10,283 bases of DNA from an uncultured Parabacteroides sp. (GTDB lineage: Bacteria > Bacteroidota > Bacteroidia > Bacteroidales > Tannerellaceae): positions 1-10,283 of the forward strand of contig USAD01000079.1 of assembly GCA_900552415.1 (NCBI GenBank), given 5' to 3'. Below are positions 1 through 6,850 of this stretch, one piece after another. Both the position numbers and the translations under genes were made by a program. The notes under the pieces are model-generated. The model saw only the letters and a list, made by a program, of their open reading frames with translations. It made no database searches and had not been told where the DNA came from. Each line of letters begins with the position of its first letter. The stretch's first letter is position 1.

Positions 1-1336
1 GCATGTGCGATTGGACAAGGTTACCGATCAGCTCTACCAACGATTCGATCCAGCCCATCGGATAATCGCCTATGCGGAACGTTGCCTCGAACATGATCCA
101 CATGAAGAGCAGGAAGATCGGGAAGCCTAATACCTTGTGGGTGACGATCAGGTCGATGATTTGTGTGCTGGTCGCCTCCTTTATCTTGTTTTGTTCAAAT
201 GTCTCACGTAAGGCGCCTTGGATAAAACCGTAACGGGCATCGGTCAATGCGGTCTCACAATCGGTAGAGAGCAGTTCGCTGATTTGTGCGGCATTCCGGT
301 CCCGTTCTTTCAGGAGGTCTGCGCCATTGGGATACTCCTTAATGTGACGCTCAATCTCGCTGTCGCCCTCGAGCAACTTGATGGAGAGATAACGCTTGGA
401 AATGCTGGTTGGTATATCGGCATTCTTTCTCAAGGCATGAGCGATATTCTGGATCCCTCTTTCCAGTGAATCCCCATAATTTATATGGATATGTCGGATG
501 ACCGGGTCTTGTTCTTCATAAACCTGGATAACTCTTTGGAACAATTCCTTGACTCCGAAACCACTCTTGCTGATCGTGGGGATAATGGGTGTTCCGATCA
601 TCTTGGCCAGTGACTCATAGTCGAACTTGTTGCCTTGATTCTTGAGCTCGTCGAACATGTTGAGCGCGATCACCATCCGAACGTCCATATCGATCAGTTG
701 GGTTGTCAGGTAAAGGTTACGCTCCAGATTCGACGCGTCGACCACGTTGATTACGACATCAGGTTGCGCCTCGTTCAGGTGCTTGCGTACATAGAGCTCT
801 TCTGGTGTGTAGGCGGAAAGGGAATAGGTTCCCGGCAGGTCGACAATGCGAAACGTGTAACCGTCTTGATGGAAAATGCCCTCTTTGGCGTCTACGGTTA
901 CGCCACTGTAGTTCCCGACGTGCTCGTGTGCTCCCGATGCAAAATTAAACAGGGAGGTTTTGCCACAATTGGGGTTGCCGACCAAGGCGACATTGATTGT
1001 TTTTCCTTTATGGAGGGCGATTTCTCGCCAGTCATTATCAGAGGGGGAGATATACGAGCCGGCGTCTCGCTCTTTTTCATTAATCTTGGATTGGTATTCT
1101 TTCTCGAATTCAGCTTGACTGACCACCTCGATCATGTTTGCGTCCTTGCGACGAAGTGATACGTCGTAGCCCATTACCCGATAGTGGATTGGATCTTTCA
1201 ATGGGGCGTTTTGGATTACCAAGACCTCTTTTCCTTTGATAAATCCCATTTCGATAATACGTTTGCGGAAAGCTCCGCGACCCATGACTTTTACGATAAC
1301 GCCCTTATCGCCTGTGTTTAGTTCTGATAGTCTCAT
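1..1336 (-). CDS. feoB: FeoA-FeoB fusion, ferrous iron transporter (partial, C-terminus off window)
   Basis: GTP-dependent Fe(II) uptake permease of the inner membrane. Translating the minus strand from the ATG at 1336 gives 445 codons without a stop. Residues 1-72 form a FeoA (SH3-like) domain beginning MRLSELNTGDKG and containing KRIIEMGFIKG. The FeoB G domain follows: G1 GNPNCGKT at 120-127, G3 DLPGT at 166-170 and G4 NMFD at 226-229. Next comes the helical GDI-like spacer, and the first gate-domain membrane helix (VLGFPIFLLFMWIMF) lies near the window edge. From the family's usual size, several hundred C-terminal residues, including most membrane helices, lie outside. The FeoA-FeoB fusion is known from Bacteroides and relatives, where FeoA is usually a separate protein in other bacteria. 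The start is supported by the complete FeoA N-terminus. Transcription is divergent from the lipoprotein-folK pair. Confidence 0.95.
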   Translation of the reverse strand, partial: MRLSELNTGDKGVIVKVMGRGAFRKRIIEMGFIKGKEVLVIQNAPLKDPIHYRVMGYDVSLRRKDANMIEVVSQAEFEKEYQSKINEKERDAGSYISPSDNDWREIALHKGKTINVALVGNPNCGKTSLFNFASGAHEHVGNYSGVTVDAKEGIFHQDGYTFRIVDLPGTYSLSAYTPEELYVRKHLNEAQPDVVINVVDASNLERNLYLTTQLIDMDVRMVIALNMFDELKNQGNKFDYESLAKMIGTPIIPTISKSGFGVKELFQRVIQVYEEQDPVIRHIHINYGDSLERGIQNIAHALRKNADIPTSISKRYLSIKLLEGDSEIERHIKEYPNGADLLKERDRNAAQISELLSTDCETALTDARYGFIQGALRETFEQNKIKEATSTQIIDLIVTHKVLGFPIFLLFMWIMFEATFRIGDYPMGWIESLVELIGNLVQSHM

Positions 1337-1355
1337 TTGCTCATGTAATACGTCG

Positions 1356-1387
1356 CGAATTTACCGCATAATTGAATCACGGGCAAT
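1356..1387 (-). promoter_or_regulatory. Candidate Bacteroidetes-type promoter for feoB
   Basis: On the minus strand TAAATTCG (1356-1363) resembles the Bacteroides -7 element TAnnTTTG with one mismatch. ATTG (1384-1387), resembling the -33 TTTG, lies 20 bp upstream, which is normal spacing. The element sits about 20 bp before the feoB ATG. This is consensus matching by eye only. I looked for a Fur-type or other iron-responsive operator and saw none I could defend. Confidence 0.4.
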
Positions 1388-1494
1388 ACTCAGATGTAGG
1401 TATTTCTTGATAATCTCTGATCCTAAAAAGACACTAGGCGTGACTGATGATGAAAACGCTCCGTTTCTCCGATACGAATCTCAGGGATTTTGTG

Positions 1495-1502
1495 TATGTT
1501 CG
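1495..1502 (+). promoter_or_regulatory. Weak candidate -7 element for the lipoprotein-folK operon
   Basis: TATGTTCG matches the Bacteroidetes -7 pattern TAnnTTTG with one mismatch and would give a leader of roughly 35 nt before the ATG at 1546. No convincing -33 TTTG is seen at 19-21 bp upstream, so this is tentative. Confidence 0.25.
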
Positions 1503-1533
1503 CGCCATAAGGAAAGTAAGAACAATTAAAAAT

Positions 1534-1540
1534 AGGAGGA
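1534..1540 (+). promoter_or_regulatory. Ribosome binding site that fixes the lipoprotein start
   Basis: AGGAGGA lies 5 nt before the ATG at 1546. It is a strong Shine-Dalgarno sequence, notable in a region where most other genes lack one. It favours the ATG at 1546 over the in-frame ATG at 1447, which would place 33 unrelated residues in front of the signal peptide. Confidence 0.7.
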
Positions 1541-1545
1541 AAATA

Positions 1546-2037
1546 ATGAATAAGCGTGTCGCTCTTTGGTCGTTTTTTGTGGTGATGATGTTGTGCTGCT
1601 GTTTCTCATGCCAAACGAAATTGGATGATTTTGTCTTTACTTATTCGTTGGAAAGTCCGGGAAACTATAAGATCCAGGTTTCTTTTGATGACCAGAAGAA
1701 CTATAAGGTTGAGCGTTATAATTATTTCATGGACAACTTTGCCCGTAAAAGGGATCCGAAAATCCTGGAAGGCACATTGACCGACGGGGAATTCGAACAG
1801 GTTCGTGCCGTTTTAGGGGAAGCCCGTATTTTTGATATGAAAGACTCGTATGGGTTTGAGAAAGAGGTGAGCAGTAAGGATATGGGTGAGGTCCTGACAC
1901 AAGTTTACCTGAAATCGGAAGGTAAGGAAAAATACATCTCCATCCGTGATATGATGAATGAGAAGTTCCCGCAAGGCTACATTAAGTTGGTGAAATTCAT
2001 CAATCAGTTTTGTGTGGATCATCCGGTCGATGAGTAA
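1546..2037 (+). CDS. Hypothetical lipoprotein (163 aa)
   Basis: I do not recognise the family. The N-terminus MNKRVALWSFFVVMMLCCC is a lipoprotein-type signal: a basic n-region, a hydrophobic core and a terminal Cys at residue 22 in CFSC. The mature protein would be lipid-anchored, and the following QTKLDD is compatible with the acidic surface-export signals described in Bacteroidetes. The mature part is a small soluble domain rich in charged and aromatic residues (for example YKVERYNYFMDN) with no metal or catalytic motif that I can see. The stop and the folK start share one base (TAATG at 2035-2039), so the two are probably cotranscribed and translationally coupled. Nothing ties its function to folate. 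Confidence 0.85.
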   Translation: MNKRVALWSFFVVMMLCCCFSCQTKLDDFVFTYSLESPGNYKIQVSFDDQKNYKVERYNYFMDNFARKRDPKILEGTLTDGEFEQVRAVLGEARIFDMKDSYGFEKEVSSKDMGEVLTQVYLKSEGKEKYISIRDMMNEKFPQGYIKLVKFINQFCVDHPVDE

Positions 2038-2453
2038 TGGAAAATATTGAGGAAACGAACGAGTTGATCCTCTGTCTTGGATCGAACCGGGAACGGGAAT
2101 GGAATATAGGGCGTGCGGCGGAACGGCTGTGCGCTTCTTTTGTTTCCGCACGTTTCGCTCCGGCGGTTTATACGACTCCGGTTGGGTGCGCCTCCACGAT
2201 CCCATTCCTTAATCAGGTTGTCATAGCCTATACTTCATGTTCCATTGAGGAATGCCGGCGATTGATCAAGTCGATAGAGGCAGAGTTGGGCCGGACCGCC
2301 TCGGATAAGGCGGCCGGACGTATTCCGATCGATATCGACTTGTTGTGCTGGAATGGCCAGGTGCTGAAAGCCGATGATTGGGCACGTGGCTATGTCGCTG
2401 ATGGTGTGCGTTATTTATTGGGGCCGACATCTTCCAGAACCGGACGTAAATAG
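2037..2453 (+). CDS. folK: 2-amino-4-hydroxy-6-hydroxymethyldihydropteridine diphosphokinase (HPPK)
   Basis: Cytosolic folate-pathway enzyme that transfers pyrophosphate from ATP to 6-hydroxymethyl-7,8-dihydropterin. The family marks are LGSN at residues 14-17, YTTPVGC at 45-51, FLNQVV at 57-62 (pterin-binding region) and PIDIDLL at 97-103. The two Asp residues of IDID (99, 101) match the Mg-binding pair of HPPK. At 138 aa it is somewhat shorter than the E. coli enzyme (about 159 aa). The arginine-rich ATP loop is only partly recognisable (GRTASDKAAGR). The last ten residues (GPTSSRTGRK) look like an unselected tail, because they are encoded antisense to the end of licD. The start overlaps the lipoprotein stop by one base. 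Confidence 0.88.
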   Translation: MENIEETNELILCLGSNREREWNIGRAAERLCASFVSARFAPAVYTTPVGCASTIPFLNQVVIAYTSCSIEECRRLIKSIEAELGRTASDKAAGRIPIDIDLLCWNGQVLKADDWARGYVADGVRYLLGPTSSRTGRK

Positions 2454-3295
2454 GCCGCGTGGGTCGATATCCGTTTTTCTGGTGGCGGAGGTGTCATGTA
2501 GTTCTTCCCATATAATTGGGAAAGATAGGCATCCGCGTTATTGGGTCCATAAAATGAATGGCCCTCGAATGTGTACTCACGTAAGGGGAAAATCTCCTCA
2601 TAAGCGAAGTAACGGCGCCAGGGGGTATCGAATCCATGCCCGATCAAGCAATCCTTGTCTAATTGCAAGTTCGCTTTAGCCTGTTTGACGGCTTGGCGCA
2701 GGTAACGTTTTGCCAGGACCCGGAGTAAAGGCTTGGAGTAGGATACGACTCGTTTGGCAAGCGAGTGCTGTTTGTCCAGTTCCGCGTCCAATCCTTTGCA
2801 AAGCAGGTAAAAATAGGTCTTCGCTTTTTGCTCTTTCCGCAATATCTCCGGTTGGCGATGATAACGGTCCGCGGGGAAGATATCGATGAAGAGTCCCATC
2901 TGATATTTCTTTTTCTCTATTCCGGTGGAGATGATCAGGCTTTTCTTGTCCCGTATCTTGCAAGGAAGGGCGAGATAGTCGTAATTCGGATCGGTCTCGC
3001 GGGTTTGCAAGAACAGGTCTGATGGTAGTTCTTGTTGGGCAATTTGGATAAAACGATCATAATCTTCACGGATCATGCAAATGTCCAGGTCGTCGTCCCA
3101 AGGAATAAAACCTTGATGCCTGACCGCTCCCAGCAGGGTGCCAGAACACATCCAGTACCGCAAGTGGTGCTCGCGGCAGATGTAGTCTATGATCTTAAAC
3201 ATCCTGGTCATGACCAGCTGCGCCTGGCGTAGGATGGTCTCGCCCGATTTACGATTGTCCGGGAACAATTGATCGAAATCTGTCATGGTTTTCAT
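2411..3295 (-). CDS. licD: LicD family phosphotransferase
   Basis: Predicted cytosolic enzyme that transfers a phospho-substituent from a nucleotide-activated donor (classically phosphocholine from CDP-choline) to a glycan. At 294 aa it has the normal family length. The N-terminal part carries GTLLGAVRH (residues 52-60) and PWDDDLDI (65-72), the hallmark nucleotidyltransferase-fold motif with the metal-binding Asp cluster. The C-terminus has the family ending YGKNYMTPPPPEKR followed by a His. The start at 3295 overlaps the wzx stop as ATGA, a translational-coupling arrangement. MTDF at residues 4-7 offers an alternative start. It is the last gene of the polysaccharide operon and converges with folK over 43 bp. 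The real substrate need not be choline. The neighbouring LicC-like transferase would supply the activated donor. Confidence 0.88.
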   Translation of the reverse strand: MKTMTDFDQLFPDNRKSGETILRQAQLVMTRMFKIIDYICREHHLRYWMCSGTLLGAVRHQGFIPWDDDLDICMIREDYDRFIQIAQQELPSDLFLQTRETDPNYDYLALPCKIRDKKSLIISTGIEKKKYQMGLFIDIFPADRYHRQPEILRKEQKAKTYFYLLCKGLDAELDKQHSLAKRVVSYSKPLLRVLAKRYLRQAVKQAKANLQLDKDCLIGHGFDTPWRRYFAYEEIFPLREYTFEGHSFYGPNNADAYLSQLYGKNYMTPPPPEKRISTHAAYLRPVLEDVGPNK

Positions 3296-4539
3296 TTGGT
3301 TTTAAATAGATGAAATCGTCGTATGCCCGCGGCCCTGAAGCAGATTAACAAAGACTCAGAGAAGACCACCATCATCGCGACAGTCGTCGTGTCGAGGGCT
3401 GAGCAAAGATACAAAATAAATAGACCGGTTATATGTACGATCGACGTAATAACGATGGTCCAGTTCGTGTAATGAGGATGTCCCATGGCCGCCAGGAAGG
3501 GATAACCCATTAACATTGATGGAATTGTGACGAAACATCCGCTAACCAGGACCAGATAGACCGATTCTATATTCGGGTCTGCCGTGCCATAGACGATCTG
3601 TAGCACGATAGAGGACAACGCTAAAGCTGCCGCGACACAGAATATATTCGCGAAAGAGATCCTGTAGAATATCTTTTTGAAGAAACCGACGTCGCGGCTC
3701 TTCGCGATATGCGGGAAGAGGACGCCGGTAAAAGGTGTCAGTAATTGGTTATAGGCCTGATAAAGCTTCTCTGCCGCGGAATAGTAACCGACAGCCGTAT
3801 TACCGCAAACCAATCCGATCAGGAATGAGTTGCTGGTCGTGAAGAGCGAGGTGGATGCTCTCGACAGGAAATACATCGAACTTTCCCGTAAAGCCTCTTT
3901 TAACCCTTTTAACGTAGGCCAGTACCAACGCATATCCATCTTGGCGTAGACAATATACAGGCTGACCAGGCCGGCCAGCACAAATCCGAAGCTGTAGCAT
4001 ACCGGAACCAGCATATAGTCTTCCGGTTTCCGGATGAATATGAAGAAAGGTATGAAGCTCAGTGATTTGGCGATAATGTTGAATACCGTGATGTATTTCA
4101 TGTTTTCCATGCCCTGGAAAAACCACATCGGGAACATGACGTTGCCGATGATGATACCGAAATAGAGCAGATAGAAAAGGGCATCTGTCCGGAACTTATC
4201 GAATCCTCCGATCAGGATGAGCAGGATCAACAGGCTGACAAGGCAAAGCAGGAAACGCCCCGTCATGGCGCTGTTGAGGTAATCGTTGATCGCTTTCGGG
4301 TCGCTCCGGTGCTGCGAGATGTATTTGGTGGCCGACAGGTTGAACCCGAAGTCGGTGAACATCACGAAATATTGCATCAACGAATAGCCGAAGGTGACCA
4401 ATCCCCAGCGCTCCACACCCAATACCCGGAACAGGAAAGGGAATGAGATCAGGGGCAGGAGGTAATTGACCCCTTGCAACAATACCAGCGAGATGAAATT
4501 GACCGCCATCGGGCTTTTAAGCTTCTGTTTGATCGCCAT
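3292..4539 (-). CDS. wzx: Wzx-type polysaccharide/O-antigen flippase
   Basis: Integral inner-membrane protein of the MOP superfamily (Polysacc_synt type) that translocates undecaprenyl-linked repeat units to the periplasm. At 415 aa it has about twelve hydrophobic segments. The N-terminus reads as a typical Wzx start: amphipathic MAIKQKLKSPMAVNFIS, then LPLISFPFLFRVLGVERWG. The central FPMWFFQGMENMKYI and SFIPFFIFIRKPEDY motifs are also typical. The ribosome binding site AAGGAGG (4545-4551) overlaps the stop of the upstream dehydrogenase gene, with a 10-bp gap between the genes. Its stop overlaps the licD start. Its presence identifies the operon as a Wzx/Wzy-type surface polysaccharide locus. 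Donor specificity cannot be read from the sequence. Confidence 0.92.
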   Translation of the reverse strand: MAIKQKLKSPMAVNFISLVLLQGVNYLLPLISFPFLFRVLGVERWGLVTFGYSLMQYFVMFTDFGFNLSATKYISQHRSDPKAINDYLNSAMTGRFLLCLVSLLILLILIGGFDKFRTDALFYLLYFGIIIGNVMFPMWFFQGMENMKYITVFNIIAKSLSFIPFFIFIRKPEDYMLVPVCYSFGFVLAGLVSLYIVYAKMDMRWYWPTLKGLKEALRESSMYFLSRASTSLFTTSNSFLIGLVCGNTAVGYYSAAEKLYQAYNQLLTPFTGVLFPHIAKSRDVGFFKKIFYRISFANIFCVAAALALSSIVLQIVYGTADPNIESVYLVLVSGCFVTIPSMLMGYPFLAAMGHPHYTNWTIVITSIVHITGLFILYLCSALDTTTVAMMVVFSESLLICFRAAGIRRFHLFKTK

Positions 4540-4549
4540 GCTATCCTCC

Positions 4550-5674
4550 TTATCCTAGATCACGTAAGTCATCGATGGTCCGAATGTTGTAGTTCGCTAA
4601 AACCGCCGATTGGGCAATATCCCGGCCATTCAGCCCGGTGTCTGTCAGGTATTCCCGTCCCATGCGTCGCTGTGTCCAGCGGATCACCTGGTCGATCATA
4701 GGGGTCGGTTGGCCTAACAATGCTCCAAGCGACTTGATGATCAATAGTCCGTATGGGATATCTTCCGTGAAATAACGGTTCGAATAGTCTACCACATAGC
4801 CTTTCTCTTGTGGCGTCATGCACATCTTGATGCCCTTGAAGGCGACAATGGAGCGAATTTTGCGTGTCAACGAAACCTCGTCTGTTGATTCGTAATAGGA
4901 TAACAGAGAGGGGATTTCCTCTTGGCGGACAGGCAAGGCACGCAGCATGGCCTGGAATTCCTCATCGCACTCGATCAGCACCTTCGAGCTGAAATCGTCC
5001 CACTCCTCATAGAACAGGATCTCATGGTCATACAAATCGCCCTCAATAGGCGAGAGCATACCATAAATACGCGACGGATGCAAGAGCGGATTGCTGTTGG
5101 TCAAGGCCGCTTCCAGATAATGGCCCAAAGGATAGGTTGGGGTCGACAGCGCGTCGCTGAAGAACCCGGCGAGTCCTTGCAGGTCGCTATGACGATTGCC
5201 GCCTATTTTTAAGGAGGACTTATAACCCTTCAGGTCGGCCGCTTGCCCGTAGCGGGTTACCCGGCTGATGAACGGGACCCGTTGGAAACCGAACAAGCGT
5301 CTGCCTTCGCCCAACAGGTGACGGGCCATCCAGAAGAAGCCGCTGCTGCTTACGACGGAGCCGATCTCCTGTTGTGGCCCGACGAATGGGGCAATTTGCT
5401 TCAGGACCGGTTCGATCATGTAGCCGGGAACGCATAAAAGGATCACGTCTGAAGAGGGAATAACCTCCTCGGGGTGGTTGGAGGCCTGGTGAATCGTCCC
5501 ATGGATCACCTGCCCCCGACAGTCCGTAACATCCAGGTGGTTGGACCACTTCTCGGGATGACCGGTCAGCAAGTTGACCCGGTAACCCCGGTTGCTGGCG
5601 CTGGCCGCTATGGTATGGCCGAGGCTTCCGCCTCCGCAAATGCAGATCGTCTGAAAATTACACATACACTCCAT
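4550..5674 (-). CDS. NAD(P)-dependent octopine/nopaline dehydrogenase-like oxidoreductase
   Basis: Predicted opine dehydrogenase family enzyme: reductive condensation of an amino acid amino group with an alpha-keto acid, or the reverse. At 374 aa it has an N-terminal Rossmann fold with GGGSLG at residues 14-19 and the hydrophobic strand SSDVILLCVPG (75-84). The all-helical octopine-dehydrogenase domain follows and carries TNSNPLLHP (192-200). His199 aligns with the conserved substrate-binding His of the family. The start at 5674 is chosen because the Rossmann motif follows directly; M4 is an equally possible start. The gap to the preceding aminotransferase is 9 bp, and to wzx 10 bp. Its location inside a polysaccharide operon suggests synthesis of a glycan substituent such as an N-(1-carboxyethyl) amino acid. 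That role is inference. The enzyme class is fairly secure and the substrate is unknown. Confidence 0.82.
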   Translation of the reverse strand: MECMCNFQTICICGGGSLGHTIAASASNRGYRVNLLTGHPEKWSNHLDVTDCRGQVIHGTIHQASNHPEEVIPSSDVILLCVPGYMIEPVLKQIAPFVGPQQEIGSVVSSSGFFWMARHLLGEGRRLFGFQRVPFISRVTRYGQAADLKGYKSSLKIGGNRHSDLQGLAGFFSDALSTPTYPLGHYLEAALTNSNPLLHPSRIYGMLSPIEGDLYDHEILFYEEWDDFSSKVLIECDEEFQAMLRALPVRQEEIPSLLSYYESTDEVSLTRKIRSIVAFKGIKMCMTPQEKGYVVDYSNRYFTEDIPYGLLIIKSLGALLGQPTPMIDQVIRWTQRRMGREYLTDTGLNGRDIAQSAVLANYNIRTIDDLRDLG

Positions 5675-5683
5675 GTTTAAACC

Positions 5684-6850
5684 TTAAAAACAGGACAATG
5701 CCTCAGTCAACCGATCGTTGTCGCGCTGGTCGCGGATAGCGATCCGGATGTATTGCCGGCCATTGAAACCAGCCTTAGTCGCGCAGTTCTTGATCAGGAT
5801 ATCCTTCTCTAGCAAGGCCGCGCATAGTTTTTCCGACGTGAAAGGTGGTAAGACCTCGCACAGGAAATAATTGGCTTCTGATGGGATCACCCGCAAGAAC
5901 GGGATCTTCCTCAAATTATTCTGGAACCGCTCGCGTTCGGCCAGGAACCGCTCGCACGCCCGGTTATAGTCTTCCTTGTATTTTATGAATATCTGCATAT
6001 AGAACTCGGCGAACGAGTTGATATTCCAGATTGAGATCTCCCGCTTCATGGCCTCGATCAGTGAACGGTCGCCCGAAGCGAGGAACCCGAGTCGTAATCC
6101 GGGTACGCCGTATGATTTCGAGATGCTCTTGATGACGACCAGGTGCGGATTCTCGTCGAGCAGTTCCGTATTGAGAAGCGACAGCCGGTTCTCCGGATGC
6201 GCGAAGTCGAGGAACGACTCGTCGACGATCAATCGGATGCCCTCCTGGCGGGTCCAGTCGATGAGCGAGAGCAACTCGGCTTTCGATAACAGGTTACCCG
6301 ATGGGTTGTCGGGGTTGATCACGATCAGCTGGCGGATGCCCTTGTCGCGGAAAAAGGCAATAAGGTCGGAGCTGGTGTAACTGAAATCACCGTTGTCGGG
6401 CAGGTAAGGGATCCGGTGCTCCGGTTCCAGCCGGTTGGGATACTCCTCGAACGTCGGCAGCGTGATACCGGTCGGGCAGGAGGGGAACACACGGGTGTAG
6501 GTGTTGATCAACTCCGCCGCGCCATTGCCCACGATAATCTGTTCCGGATGTATGTCGGCATAGCGTGCCGCCAGTTGGGCGTTGACCCGCATGCCGGAAG
6601 GGTATTCCGTCAGCAACGTGTCGAAATTGGACTTGATCTCCTCTTTCAACCGTTTGTTCGGGAAATAGGGATTCACCAGATAACAGAAATCCTTCAGCTT
6701 CGGATACCGCCAGTAACCGCCGTAGCGGCTCTGCAGCAGCTTCAGCTGCGTCTCGTCATCCGGCGCCTGTAGAGCGAGAGCGCCTGATCGCTCTCCGCGA
6801 AGAGCGCCTCGGCGTTGTTCAGGTCTTGCTGGTCGTCGATCTCGTACCAT
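5684..6850 (-). CDS. HisC/CobD-like PLP aminotransferase, apparent 3' half of a frameshifted fusion gene
   Basis: Class I/II fold-type I PLP enzyme. In this frame NPDNPSG (residues 179-185) and VDES (209-212) bind the cofactor. The Schiff-base lysine is Lys245 in SKSYGVPGLRLG (codon 6116-6118). The early segment GGYWRYPK...NPYFP and VGNGAAELI resembles the histidinol-phosphate aminotransferase/threonine-phosphate decarboxylase group. The ATG at 6850 lies deep inside the nucleotidyltransferase gene, and the first 25 or so residues are an arginine-rich out-of-frame shadow of it. Genuine protein appears from about QAPDDETQLK (6769 leftwards). No good independent start exists there, and the next Met is well inside the domain. 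I therefore read it as the C-terminal domain of a nucleotidyltransferase-aminotransferase fusion broken by a small insertion. As it stands, efficient translation is doubtful. Confidence 0.8.
   Translation of the reverse strand: MVRDRRPARPEQRRGALRGERSGALALQAPDDETQLKLLQSRYGGYWRYPKLKDFCYLVNPYFPNKRLKEEIKSNFDTLLTEYPSGMRVNAQLAARYADIHPEQIIVGNGAAELINTYTRVFPSCPTGITLPTFEEYPNRLEPEHRIPYLPDNGDFSYTSSDLIAFFRDKGIRQLIVINPDNPSGNLLSKAELLSLIDWTRQEGIRLIVDESFLDFAHPENRLSLLNTELLDENPHLVVIKSISKSYGVPGLRLGFLASGDRSLIEAMKREISIWNINSFAEFYMQIFIKYKEDYNRACERFLAERERFQNNLRKIPFLRVIPSEANYFLCEVLPPFTSEKLCAALLEKDILIKNCATKAGFNGRQYIRIAIRDQRDNDRLTEALSCF

Noticed and set aside
635..1159. Plus-strand open frame of 174 codons over feoB
   Set aside because: Antisense to the FeoB G domain, whose G1, G3 and G4 motifs are intact on the minus strand.
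1447..1545. N-terminal extension of the lipoprotein from ATG 1447
   Set aside because: It would bury the signal peptide behind 33 unrelated residues; the strong AGGAGGA site points to ATG 1546.
4922..5212. Plus-strand open frame inside the opine dehydrogenase-like gene
   Set aside because: Antisense shadow; the minus-strand frame carries the Rossmann and octopine-dehydrogenase motifs.
6742..6850. Programmed ribosomal frameshift joining the two enzyme halves
   Set aside because: No slippery heptamer of the X XXY YYZ type is seen in the nucleotidyltransferase frame before its TGA, and a simple 17-bp insertion explains the break.
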